Made by a program: the position numbers and the translations under genes. 64,000 nt of DNA from Actinacidiphila cocklensis (GTDB taxonomy: Bacteria; Actinomycetota; Actinomycetes; Streptomycetales; Streptomycetaceae). The stretch spans positions 62,001 through 126,000 of the forward strand of contig NZ_CAJSLV010000051.1 in NCBI RefSeq assembly GCF_907177275.1. The letters run 5' to 3'. The notes under the pieces are model-generated. The model ran no database searches. It was not told the origin of the DNA and saw only the letters and a program-made list of their open reading frames with translations. Positions 53,708-64,000 of this stretch are shown in pieces (position 1 is the stretch's first letter; the number at the start of each line of letters is the position of its first letter).

Positions 53708-53714
53708 AAACACC

Positions 53715-54149
53715 GTGACCGAACTGTCCGAGGACGACCGTGCCGCAGTCAACGAGCTGCGGGGTGCGGTGATGCGGCTCTCCCGCCGGCTGCGCCACCA
53801 GCGCGTCGACGAGACGCTCAGCCCGACCGAGATGTCGGTGCTGGGCACCCTTGCCCGCTGCGGCTCCGCCACACCGGGGGAGCTGGCCCGCAAGGAGCAC
53901 GTGCAGCCCCCGTCGATGACCCGCATCGTGGCGATGCTGGAGTCCAAGGGGCTGGTGCGCAGGGAGCCGCATCCCGACGACCGGCGCCAGGTCGTGGTGA
54001 CCCGCACCGAGCAGGCCGCCGCGATGCTCGAAGAGAGCCGCACCAAGCGGAACGCCTGGCTCGCCTCGCTCGCCGAGGGCCTCACCCCTGAGGAACTGGC
54101 CGTCATGCGCCAGGCGGCCCCCGTCCTGGAGAAGCTCGCTCACCTGTGA
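53715..54149 (+). CDS. MarR family transcriptional regulator
   Basis: 144 residues, standard MarR size. Winged helix: TEMSVLGTLARCGSATPGEL, then HVQPPSMTRIVAMLESKGLV and the wing RREPHPDDRRQVVVTRTE. GTG start without ribosome site, leaderless by the -10 at 53702-53707. The MFS gene follows 40 bp later, so the regulator likely controls both in response to a small ligand. Confidence 0.95.
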   Translation: MTELSEDDRAAVNELRGAVMRLSRRLRHQRVDETLSPTEMSVLGTLARCGSATPGELARKEHVQPPSMTRIVAMLESKGLVRREPHPDDRRQVVVTRTEQAAAMLEESRTKRNAWLASLAEGLTPEELAVMRQAAPVLEKLAHL

Positions 54150-54189
54150 CCCGACCGGAAGCACCCGAAGAGGGGGAGGCGAGTACCGA

Positions 54190-55671
54190 TTGAGTTCGGC
54201 AGCCGGACCAGACGCCGCAACCGAACCTGACCGTCCCGCGGACACCAGAACGAGCACTTTCAGTGCCCTGAAGATCCGCAACTACCGGCTATTCGCCACC
54301 GGCGCCGTGGTGTCCAACACCGGCACCTGGATGTCGCGGATCGCCCAGGACTGGCTGGTGCTCAGCATCACCGGCTCCTCCTTCGCGGTGGGCATCACCA
54401 CCGCCCTGCAGTTCCTGCCGATGTTGCTCTTCGGCCTCTACGGCGGAGTGATCGCCGACCGCTACCCCAAGCGGCAGATCCTGCTGTGCACCCAGGCCGC
54501 GCTCGGCCTGCTCGGGCTGCTGCTGGCCGGGCTCACCCTGGGCGGCGTCGTCCAGGTCTGGCACGTCTACGCGATCGCCTTCCTGCTCGGCATGGTCACC
54601 GTCGTCGACAACCCCACCCGGCAGACCTTCGTCGTCGAGATGGTCGGCCCCTCGGTGATGCGCAACGCCGTCTCGCTCAACGCCGCCAACTTCCAGGCCG
54701 CCCGGCTCGTCGGACCGGCCGTCGCCGGTGTGCTGATCACCGCGGTGGGCAGCGGCTGGGCCTTCCTGATCAACGGCCTGTCCTTCATCGCCCCGCTCAC
54801 CGGCCTGCTGCTGATGCGCACCGCCGAGCTGCACACGATCGAGCGGGCACCGCGCGCCAAGGGCCAGCTCCGCGAAGGCCTGCACTACGTCGCAGGCAAG
54901 CCCGAGCTGATCTGGCCGATCGTGCTGGTCGGCTTCATCGGCACCTTCGGCTTCAACTTCCCGATCTGGCTGTCCGCCTTCGCCAACAAGGTCTTCGACA
55001 GCGGCGCCGGCACCTACGGCCTGCTCAACACCCTGATGGCCGCGGGCTCCCTGCTCGGCGCGCTGCTCGCCGCCCGGCGCAGCCGCACCCGGCTGCGGAT
55101 GCTGGTGGCCGCCGCCGCGGTCTTCGGCCTGCTGGAAGGCGCCGCGGCCCTCGCGCCGGTCTTCTGGCTCTTCGCGGCCCTGCTGGTGCCGATCGGTATC
55201 TTCGGCCTGACCTTCAACACCACGGCGAACGCCACCGTGCAGCTGGCCACCGAGCCGGTCATGCGCGGCCGGGTGATGAGCCTGTACATGATGGTCTTCG
55301 TCGGCGGCACCCCCGTCGGCGGACCCGTCATGGGCTGGGTCACCGACACCTACGGCGCCCGGGTCGGCTTCCTGTCCGGCGGCCTGATCTCCGCCGCCGC
55401 GGCCGTCTCGGTCGGCCTCGTCCTGGCCAGAGCGGCAGGCCTGCGCCCACGCGTCGACCTGCGGCGCGGCAACGGCAGAGCCCTGGTCTCCTTCGTCCCG
55501 CGCAACGCCGCCCCGCAGCCACCGGCCGACGACGCCGACGCGGCCGGGGACGAGGCACCCGCTGCCGACGATGCGGGCAAGGGCCGAGACGAGGACTCCG
55601 GCAGGGGCTCGGGCTCCGGTACGGGCTCCGGTACGGGCGGGGCCGCTCCGCAGCTGTCGCCGGCCGTATGA
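54190..55671 (+). CDS. MFS transporter, MFS_3 (EntS-like) family
   Basis: 493 residues, twelve helices. Marks: NYRLFATGAVVSNTGTWMSR near residue 30, the loop 2-3 motif GGVIADRYPKRQILL, and PTRQTFVVEMVGPSVMRNAV, all typical of the EntS-like exporters. The C-terminal 60 residues are hydrophilic with Gly/Ser repeats. TTG start, with GGGGGAGG upstream. In an apparent operon with the MarR gene and, by a four-base overlap, with the RNA phosphodiesterase gene. Confidence 0.92.
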   Translation: MSSAAGPDAATEPDRPADTRTSTFSALKIRNYRLFATGAVVSNTGTWMSRIAQDWLVLSITGSSFAVGITTALQFLPMLLFGLYGGVIADRYPKRQILLCTQAALGLLGLLLAGLTLGGVVQVWHVYAIAFLLGMVTVVDNPTRQTFVVEMVGPSVMRNAVSLNAANFQAARLVGPAVAGVLITAVGSGWAFLINGLSFIAPLTGLLLMRTAELHTIERAPRAKGQLREGLHYVAGKPELIWPIVLVGFIGTFGFNFPIWLSAFANKVFDSGAGTYGLLNTLMAAGSLLGALLAARRSRTRLRMLVAAAAVFGLLEGAAALAPVFWLFAALLVPIGIFGLTFNTTANATVQLATEPVMRGRVMSLYMMVFVGGTPVGGPVMGWVTDTYGARVGFLSGGLISAAAAVSVGLVLARAAGLRPRVDLRRGNGRALVSFVPRNAAPQPPADDADAAGDEAPAADDAGKGRDEDSGRGSGSGTGSGTGGAAPQLSPAV

Positions 55672-56279
55672 GGCTCTTCGCGGCGCTGCTGCCGCCGCCC
55701 GCCGCGGTCGACGCGCTGGCGGCGGCGCTGGAGCCGCTGCGCTCCCTGCCCGGCGCCAGGGACCTGCGCTGGACGGCGCCCGCGGGCTGGCACTACACGC
55801 TGGCCTTCCTCGGCGAGGTGCCCGACGACGTACGCCCGGGGCTCGACGAGCGGCTCGCCCGCGCCGCCCACCGCCACGAGCCGTGCGAGCTGCGTACGGC
55901 CGGCGGCGGGCGGTTCGGCAACCGGGCGCTGTGGACCGCCGCCGAGGGCGACCTGCGGGAGCTGTCCCGCCTCGCGGACACCGTACGGGCGGCGGCACGC
56001 AGGGCCGGGGCGCCCGGTGACGAGCAGCACGGCTTCCGGCCGCACCTGACGCTGGCCCGAGCCTCGAAGAACGCGCCCGTCGACCTGCGCCCCTTCGCCG
56101 CCGCCCTCGCCGATTTCCGCGGTACATGGTGGCGGGCGGACACTCTCAGCCTCGTCGCCAGTACATTGCCGCGCTCCGGCGTCCCCGGCGAGCAGCCGGC
56201 CTACACCGCGGTGGGCTCCTGGCCGCTGGGCGGTCCCGGTGCCCCGCCCGAGGACGGGGCACCGGGCACGGCCGGTTAA
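55668..56279 (+). CDS. thpR: RNA 2',3'-cyclic phosphodiesterase (LigT/ThpR family)
   Basis: 203 residues. Two HxTx motifs characteristic of 2H phosphoesterases: WHYTLAFLGEVP near residue 41 and RPHLTLARASK near residue 124. Family members open 2',3'-cyclic phosphates and can join tRNA halves in vitro. Overlaps the MFS stop (TATGAGG), so it is translationally coupled to it. The C-terminal tail (GGPGAPPEDGAPGTAG) is low complexity. Confidence 0.93.
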   Translation: MRLFAALLPPPAAVDALAAALEPLRSLPGARDLRWTAPAGWHYTLAFLGEVPDDVRPGLDERLARAAHRHEPCELRTAGGGRFGNRALWTAAEGDLRELSRLADTVRAAARRAGAPGDEQHGFRPHLTLARASKNAPVDLRPFAAALADFRGTWWRADTLSLVASTLPRSGVPGEQPAYTAVGSWPLGGPGAPPEDGAPGTAG

Positions 56280-56288
56280 CCTCGGAGG

Positions 56289-56375
56289 GTGGACCCCAAG
56301 ACCCGTACCCGCGTGATGACCGCCGCCTTCGTCCTGATGCTGGTGGTGGTCGTCGTCGCAGCGGCGGTCCACTGA
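56289..56375 (+). CDS. 28-residue membrane peptide
   Basis: GTG at 56289 opens DPKTRTRVMTAAFVLMLVVV followed by VVAAAVH and a TGA. It is a basic head followed by one membrane helix. GGAGG lies immediately before the GTG, closer than ideal. It begins ten bases after the phosphodiesterase stop and ends before the aldo/keto reductase gene in convergent orientation. The length is below that of ordinary gene calls, and I recall similar peptides being annotated in Streptomyces, but expression is unproven. Confidence 0.45.
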   Translation: MDPKTRTRVMTAAFVLMLVVVVVAAAVH

Positions 56376-56391
56376 CCCGCCGGGGCACGCG

Positions 56392-57387
56392 TCACCAGGC
56401 GAAGGCCTCCGGGGAGGGACCCGTACCCGGGAAGATCTCCTCCAGGGCCGCCAGCACCTCGGCCGACAGTTCGAGCTCCACCGCCCGCAGCGCGGAGTCC
56501 AGCTGGCCCGCGGTGCGCGGCCCGACGATCGGCCCGGTCACCGCCGGCCGCGTGAGCAGCCACGCCAGGCCCACGTCGCCCGGCTCGAGCCCGTGCTTGT
56601 CGCACAGGTCCTCGTACGCCTGGATCTTGCCGCGCAGCGCCTCGTCCGCCAGCGCCTCGGAGGCCCGCCCGCCGGCGGAGCGGCCCGCGCCGCCCTCGCA
56701 CTGCTTGCGCAGCACACCGCCCAGCAGCCCGCCGTTCAGCGGCGACCAGGGGATCACGCCGAGGCCGTACGCCTCCGCCGCCGGGATCACCTCCATCTCG
56801 GCCCGCCGCTCCGCCAGGTTGTACAGGCACTGCTCGGAGGTCAGCCCGAGCGAACCGCGGCGCTGTGCCGCCTCGTTGGCCTGCGCAATGTGCCAGCCCG
56901 CGAAGTTGCTCGACCCCGCGTAGAGGATCTTGCCCTGGGTGACCAGGACGTCGATGGCCTGCCAGATCTCGTCCCACGGCGTCGAACGGTCCACGTGGTG
57001 GAACTGGTACAGGTCGATGTAGTCGGTGCCGAGCCGCTTCAGGCTGCCCTCCACCGCTCGGCGGATGTTCAGCGCCGAGAGCTTGTCGTGGTTCGGCCAG
57101 CTGTCGCCGTCCGCGGCCATGTTGCCGTAGACCTTCGTGGCCAGCACGGTCTTGTCGCGGCGGCCGCCGCCCTTGGCGAACCAGCTCCCGACGATCTCCT
57201 CGGTGCGGCCCTTGTCCTCACCCCAGCCGTAGACGTTGGCCGTGTCGAAGAAGTTGACCCCGGCGCCGAGCGCCGCGTCCATGATCGCGTGGCTGTCCCC
57301 CTCGTCGGTCACCGGACCGAAGTTCATGGTGCCGAGCACCAGACGGCTGACCTTGAGACCCGTGCGTCCGAGCTGTGTGTACTCCAT
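56392..57387 (-). CDS. Aldo/keto reductase
   Basis: 331 residues. Catalytic Asp, Tyr, Lys and His in the family order: FFDTANVYGWGEDKGRTEEI (Asp/Tyr near residue 51), VLATKVYG (Lys), LYQFHHVDRSTPWDE (His). NADPH-binding GLAWLLTRPAVTGPIVGPRT near residue 266. Reduces aldehydes or ketones; substrate unknown. TTGGCT lies seven bases before the ATG, consistent with a leaderless start. Confidence 0.94.
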   Translation of the reverse strand: MEYTQLGRTGLKVSRLVLGTMNFGPVTDEGDSHAIMDAALGAGVNFFDTANVYGWGEDKGRTEEIVGSWFAKGGGRRDKTVLATKVYGNMAADGDSWPNHDKLSALNIRRAVEGSLKRLGTDYIDLYQFHHVDRSTPWDEIWQAIDVLVTQGKILYAGSSNFAGWHIAQANEAAQRRGSLGLTSEQCLYNLAERRAEMEVIPAAEAYGLGVIPWSPLNGGLLGGVLRKQCEGGAGRSAGGRASEALADEALRGKIQAYEDLCDKHGLEPGDVGLAWLLTRPAVTGPIVGPRTAGQLDSALRAVELELSAEVLAALEEIFPGTGPSPEAFAW

Positions 57388-57433
57388 GGCACCAAGCCAA
57401 GCCCTTCGAGTGCGCTCGAATCAAGGGGCCGTC

Positions 57434-58114
57434 TCAGCGCTCGTCGTAGGGCGCCCCGACGCCCCAGGCCTGGTACATGGCGTCGGCGAAGGCCCCGGCC
57501 AGCTTGTGCTCGCCCGCCGCGTTGGGGTGGGTGCCGTCGTAGGTGTCGAGCAGGATGTCGTAGCCGTCGGGACGGGAGGCCAGCAGCAGGGGCGAGGCGG
57601 GCGTGTCGTGGTCGGCGACCGCCTTGGCCAGCAGCGCGTTCAACTCCGCGCACTGGTCGGCGAAGCCCGGGTCGAGGTCGGCGCGGGTGTTCGGGATGAC
57701 CGGCAGCAGCACCATCCGCAGCCCGGGCGCCGCGCCGCGGGCCTCGGTGATGAAACGCTCGACGTTGGCCGCGGTCTGCCCGGCGTCGGTGTAGAAGCCG
57801 AGGTCGATCAGGCCGAGCGATATCAAGAGCACGTCGGGCCGGTGCTCGCGGACGATGTCGCCGATCACCGGTGCCAGGTGCAGCCAGCCCTCGCCCCAGC
57901 CCGCCAGATGGCGCCTGGCCCGCGGCGGGAACGACGGGTCCGCGTAGTCGGCGGAGACCGCGGCGTCCGCGGCCCTGTCGTACAGCCCGTCCCGGGGGCC
58001 GACCACGGTGAAGGGCTCACCCAGCCCGCACAGGTGCTGCCACATGCGGTAGCGCCAGGTGTAGTCGCCGGCGGCGCCAACGGTCATCGAGTCGCCGACG
58101 AAGAGGTAACGCAT
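57434..58114 (-). CDS. SGNH/GDSL family hydrolase
   Basis: 226 residues. Block I FVGDSMTVGAAGDY (nucleophile Ser), block III ISLGLIDLGFY in place of the usual GxND, and block V YDGTHPNAAGEHKLAG (Asp and His). No signal peptide, so probably cytoplasmic or exported by other means. GATGAT lies seven bases upstream of ATG 58114. Divergent from the propeller gene, 47 bp between the starts. Esterase or deacetylase; substrate unknown. Confidence 0.9.
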   Translation of the reverse strand: MRYLFVGDSMTVGAAGDYTWRYRMWQHLCGLGEPFTVVGPRDGLYDRAADAAVSADYADPSFPPRARRHLAGWGEGWLHLAPVIGDIVREHRPDVLLISLGLIDLGFYTDAGQTAANVERFITEARGAAPGLRMVLLPVIPNTRADLDPGFADQCAELNALLAKAVADHDTPASPLLLASRPDGYDILLDTYDGTHPNAAGEHKLAGAFADAMYQAWGVGAPYDER

Positions 58115-58161
58115 GCCGGGCATCATCCCCGACGGGCCGCCGACCAGGGACACTGGGGTGC

Positions 58162-59211
58162 ATGCGCGCGTACATCCCGACGGCCGCCGCCTGTGCCGCC
58201 CTCGCCCTGGCCTGGGGCGGCCTCGTGCCCGCCGCCGCGGACTCCGGGCCGTCCACCGCCTTCACGATCACCGACCCCCGCATCACGGAGTCCAGCGGCC
58301 TGGCGGCCAGCCGCGTCCACCTGGGGATCTACTGGACGCACAACGACAGCAGCGACGGCCCCTACGTCTACGCGGTCGACTCGGCCACCGGAAAGACCGT
58401 CGCCCGGGTGACGATGCGCGGCATCCACCCGCGGGACGTGGAGGCCATCTCGCTCGGCCCCGACGGCGACCTCTACGTCGGCGACATCGGCGACAACCTC
58501 GGCGGGGCCTGGTCCGAGGTGTGGATCTACCGCTTCCACGAGCCGGCGAAGCTGCGCGACCAGACCGTGGACGTCACCCGCTACACCGTCCGCTACGACG
58601 CAGGCCCGCGCAATGCCGAGGCCCTGATGGTCCAGCCGCAGACCGGCCGGGTCTACATCGCCAGCAAGAACGAGGACGGCGGCGGCCTCTACCGCGGCCC
58701 CGCCAAGCTCAGCACCCAGGGCGTCAACGTCTTCCGCCGCATCGCCGATGTCCCGTGGGTGACCGACGGGGCGTTCTCGCCCGACGGCAGCCGCCTGGTG
58801 CTGCGCGGCTACTTCTGGGCGGCGGAGTACCGCTGGAGCGGCGGGGCCCCGCACAAGCTCACCGACCTCGACGTCCCCATGCAGCCGCAGGGCGAGGGAG
58901 TGACCTTCACGCCGGACGGCAGGACGCTGATGTACGGCAGCGAGGGCAGGAACAGCCAGGTGTGGCGGGCGCCGCTGTCCGGCAGCGAACTGCCCGACAA
59001 CGTGTCGGCCGCTTCTTCCGGCGCCGAGAAGGGCGCGGGCGGTACCCGGGGCGGCGCGGCGGGCCAGGCAGGCAAGGGCACGGCCGCTCAGGACTCGCCG
59101 TCAGGCGGCGGCGGCATCGGCGGTGACAGGACGGTGGGCTTCGGCGTGCTGGCCCTTGTGGGCGTGCTGGGCCTCGGCCTGCGCCGGGCGATGCGCCGCC
59201 GCCGGGCCTGA
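58162..59211 (+). CDS. Secreted beta-propeller-like protein with C-terminal membrane anchor
   Basis: 349 residues. Signal peptide MRAYIPTAAACAALALAWGG, then a propeller-like domain with WD/Kelch-style strands (LGIYWTHNDSSDGPYVYAVD, AISLGPDGDLYVGDIGDN, AEALMVQPQTGRVYIASKNE, VPWVTDGAFSPDGSRLVL). A Gly/Ser-rich linker and a final helix (GFGVLALVGVLGLGLRR) with Arg tail (AMRRRRA) anchor it; no LPXTG is present. GACACT lies seven bases upstream of the ATG. Function unknown; such proteins often bind or process cell-surface polymers. Confidence 0.85.
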   Translation: MRAYIPTAAACAALALAWGGLVPAAADSGPSTAFTITDPRITESSGLAASRVHLGIYWTHNDSSDGPYVYAVDSATGKTVARVTMRGIHPRDVEAISLGPDGDLYVGDIGDNLGGAWSEVWIYRFHEPAKLRDQTVDVTRYTVRYDAGPRNAEALMVQPQTGRVYIASKNEDGGGLYRGPAKLSTQGVNVFRRIADVPWVTDGAFSPDGSRLVLRGYFWAAEYRWSGGAPHKLTDLDVPMQPQGEGVTFTPDGRTLMYGSEGRNSQVWRAPLSGSELPDNVSAASSGAEKGAGGTRGGAAGQAGKGTAAQDSPSGGGGIGGDRTVGFGVLALVGVLGLGLRRAMRRRRA

Positions 59212-59247
59212 ACCCGGCGGCGGCCTCGCCGCGATGGAGTCAGCTGG

Positions 59248-63411
<4,164 letters not shown>

Positions 63412-63446
63412 CGCCGCTCCGCGCGCACGGAAATCCGCGGCGAGGT

Positions 63447-63486
63447 ACCGGGCAGATCCGCGCCGCAGCTGCAGCGCGTATCTGCC
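63447..63486. terminator. Bidirectional terminator
   Basis: CGGGCAGAT (63447-63455) and ATCTGCCCG (63478-63486) enclose a second GC-rich hairpin, giving a long stem between convergent genes. Confidence 0.8.
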
Positions 63487-63504
63487 CGCCGATCTGCCGC
63501 CGGG

Positions 63505-64000
63505 TCAGGACGCGGTGGTCGGGTCGCCCTCGATGTCGTGGAGGCTGCGCGCGCTCGGGCCGATGTAGCGGGCCGAGGGGCGGACCAGGCGGCCGGTGCG
63601 CTTCTGCTCCAGGATGTGGGCCGACCAGCCCGCGGTGCGGGCGCAGGTGAACATCGACGTGAACATGTGCGCGGGCACCTCGGCGAAGTCCAGCATGATC
63701 GCCGCCCAGAACTCCACGTTCGTGGCCAGGACGCGGTCAGGGCGCCGCTCGTGCAGTTCTGCGAGCGCCGCCTTCTCCAGTGCCTCCGCCACCTCGAAGC
63801 GGGGTGCGCCCAGCTCGCGGGCCGTGCGGCGCAGGACGCGGGCGCGCGGGTCCTCCGCGCGGTAGACGCGGTGCCCGAAGCCCATCAGGCGCTCGCCCTT
63901 GTCGAGCGCGGCCTTCACGTAGGCCTCCGCGTCACCCGTGCGCTCGATCTCCTCGATCATGCCGAGGACCCGGGACGGGGCGCCGCCGTGCAGCGGTCCC
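63505..64000 (-). CDS. Citrate synthase (3' part)
   Basis: The C-terminal 164 residues are in the window; the start lies beyond base 64000. The visible part runs from GPLHGGAPSRVLGMI through GERLMGFGHRVYRAEDPRAR (conserved catalytic His and Arg), LATNVEFWAAIMLDFAEVP (with the Asp-Phe typical region) and VRPSARYIGPSARSLHDIE. It condenses acetyl-CoA and oxaloacetate. This resembles the second Streptomyces enzyme near SCO4388. Confidence 0.92.
   Translation of the reverse strand, partial: GPLHGGAPSRVLGMIEEIERTGDAEAYVKAALDKGERLMGFGHRVYRAEDPRARVLRRTARELGAPRFEVAEALEKAALAELHERRPDRVLATNVEFWAAIMLDFAEVPAHMFTSMFTCARTAGWSAHILEQKRTGRLVRPSARYIGPSARSLHDIEGDPTTAS

Overview
The window is a high-GC actinobacterial chromosome segment, most likely from the family Streptomycetaceae. 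The gene order runs threonine synthase end, MoaD-like protein, cold-shock protein, groEL2; later mqnD, mqnB, DUF2771, MFS, DUF3027, Hsp90-like protein; then serC and a citrate synthase. From memory this follows the SCO4293-SCO4390 part of Streptomyces coelicolor. Short dispersed repeats common in Streptomyces (for example AGCCCGTCCGGCGTTTGAGGAC), frequent GTG/TTG starts, XRE/DUF397 gene pairs and many apparently leaderless genes fit this. No rRNA, tRNA, CRISPR array, insertion sequence or prophage was seen.

Region by region. 1-3 kb: end of thrC overlapping a ThiS/MoaD-like gene, a cold-shock protein with a long leader, and groEL2 behind two CIRCE operators. 3-6.2 kb: a lipoprotein, the cell-wall recycling pair murQ and its MurR/RpiR regulator, and a two-gene unit (Cys-rich protein and DUF4031). 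6.2-11.2 kb: TetR regulator divergent from a DHA2-type MFS pump, then a less GC-rich stretch with a LysE exporter, an RlmA-like rRNA methyltransferase and a small secreted protein. 11.2-18 kb: DUF397/XRE pair, a class 3 lipase with TIG domains, a secreted VCBS/FG-GAP protein interrupted by a frameshift in a run of eight G, a SigE-family sigma factor with a membrane partner carrying a PASTA-like segment, and an HD-domain protein. 18-24.3 kb: a three-gene DrrAB-like ABC exporter operon, an SDR oxidoreductase divergent from an XRE/MmyB-type regulator, cutC, and an unknown protein.

24.4-34.9 kb is rich in nucleic-acid motors: a HelD-family RNA polymerase-associated ATPase, an XPB helicase, and a large helicase-associated/WYL protein. 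Between the last two lie a His/Pro-rich sortase-anchored surface protein and a VanZ-like protein. 34.9-39 kb is a siderophore-iron ABC uptake operon (two FecCD permeases, ATPase, binding lipoprotein) behind a DmdR1/IdeR-type iron box. 39-44.3 kb: HAD phosphatase, small membrane protein, cold-shock protein with a C-terminal extension, and the futalosine menaquinone genes mqnD and mqnB with a DUF2771 lipoprotein and an MFS protein. 44.5-51.7 kb: DUF3027 protein and a 1065-residue sacsin-like Hsp90 ATPase, convergent with a CtpE-like P-type ATPase and a DUF2530 protein.

51.8-64 kb: NCS2 purine permease, an RHH protein, a MarR/MFS unit coupled to an RNA 2',3'-cyclic phosphodiesterase, a 28-residue membrane peptide, an aldo/keto reductase, an SGNH hydrolase divergent from a secreted propeller protein, serC, a D-lactate dehydrogenase-type flavo-iron-sulfur protein, and the 3' part of a citrate synthase.

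Many starts lack a Shine-Dalgarno sequence and instead show a -10-like hexamer 6 or 7 bases upstream of the start codon, so leaderless translation seems common and was used to choose starts. The most novel candidates for follow-up are the DUF3027/Hsp90-like pair, the helicase cluster split by a His-rich LPXTG protein, and a dispersed ACATTGCCG repeat family at gene ends.
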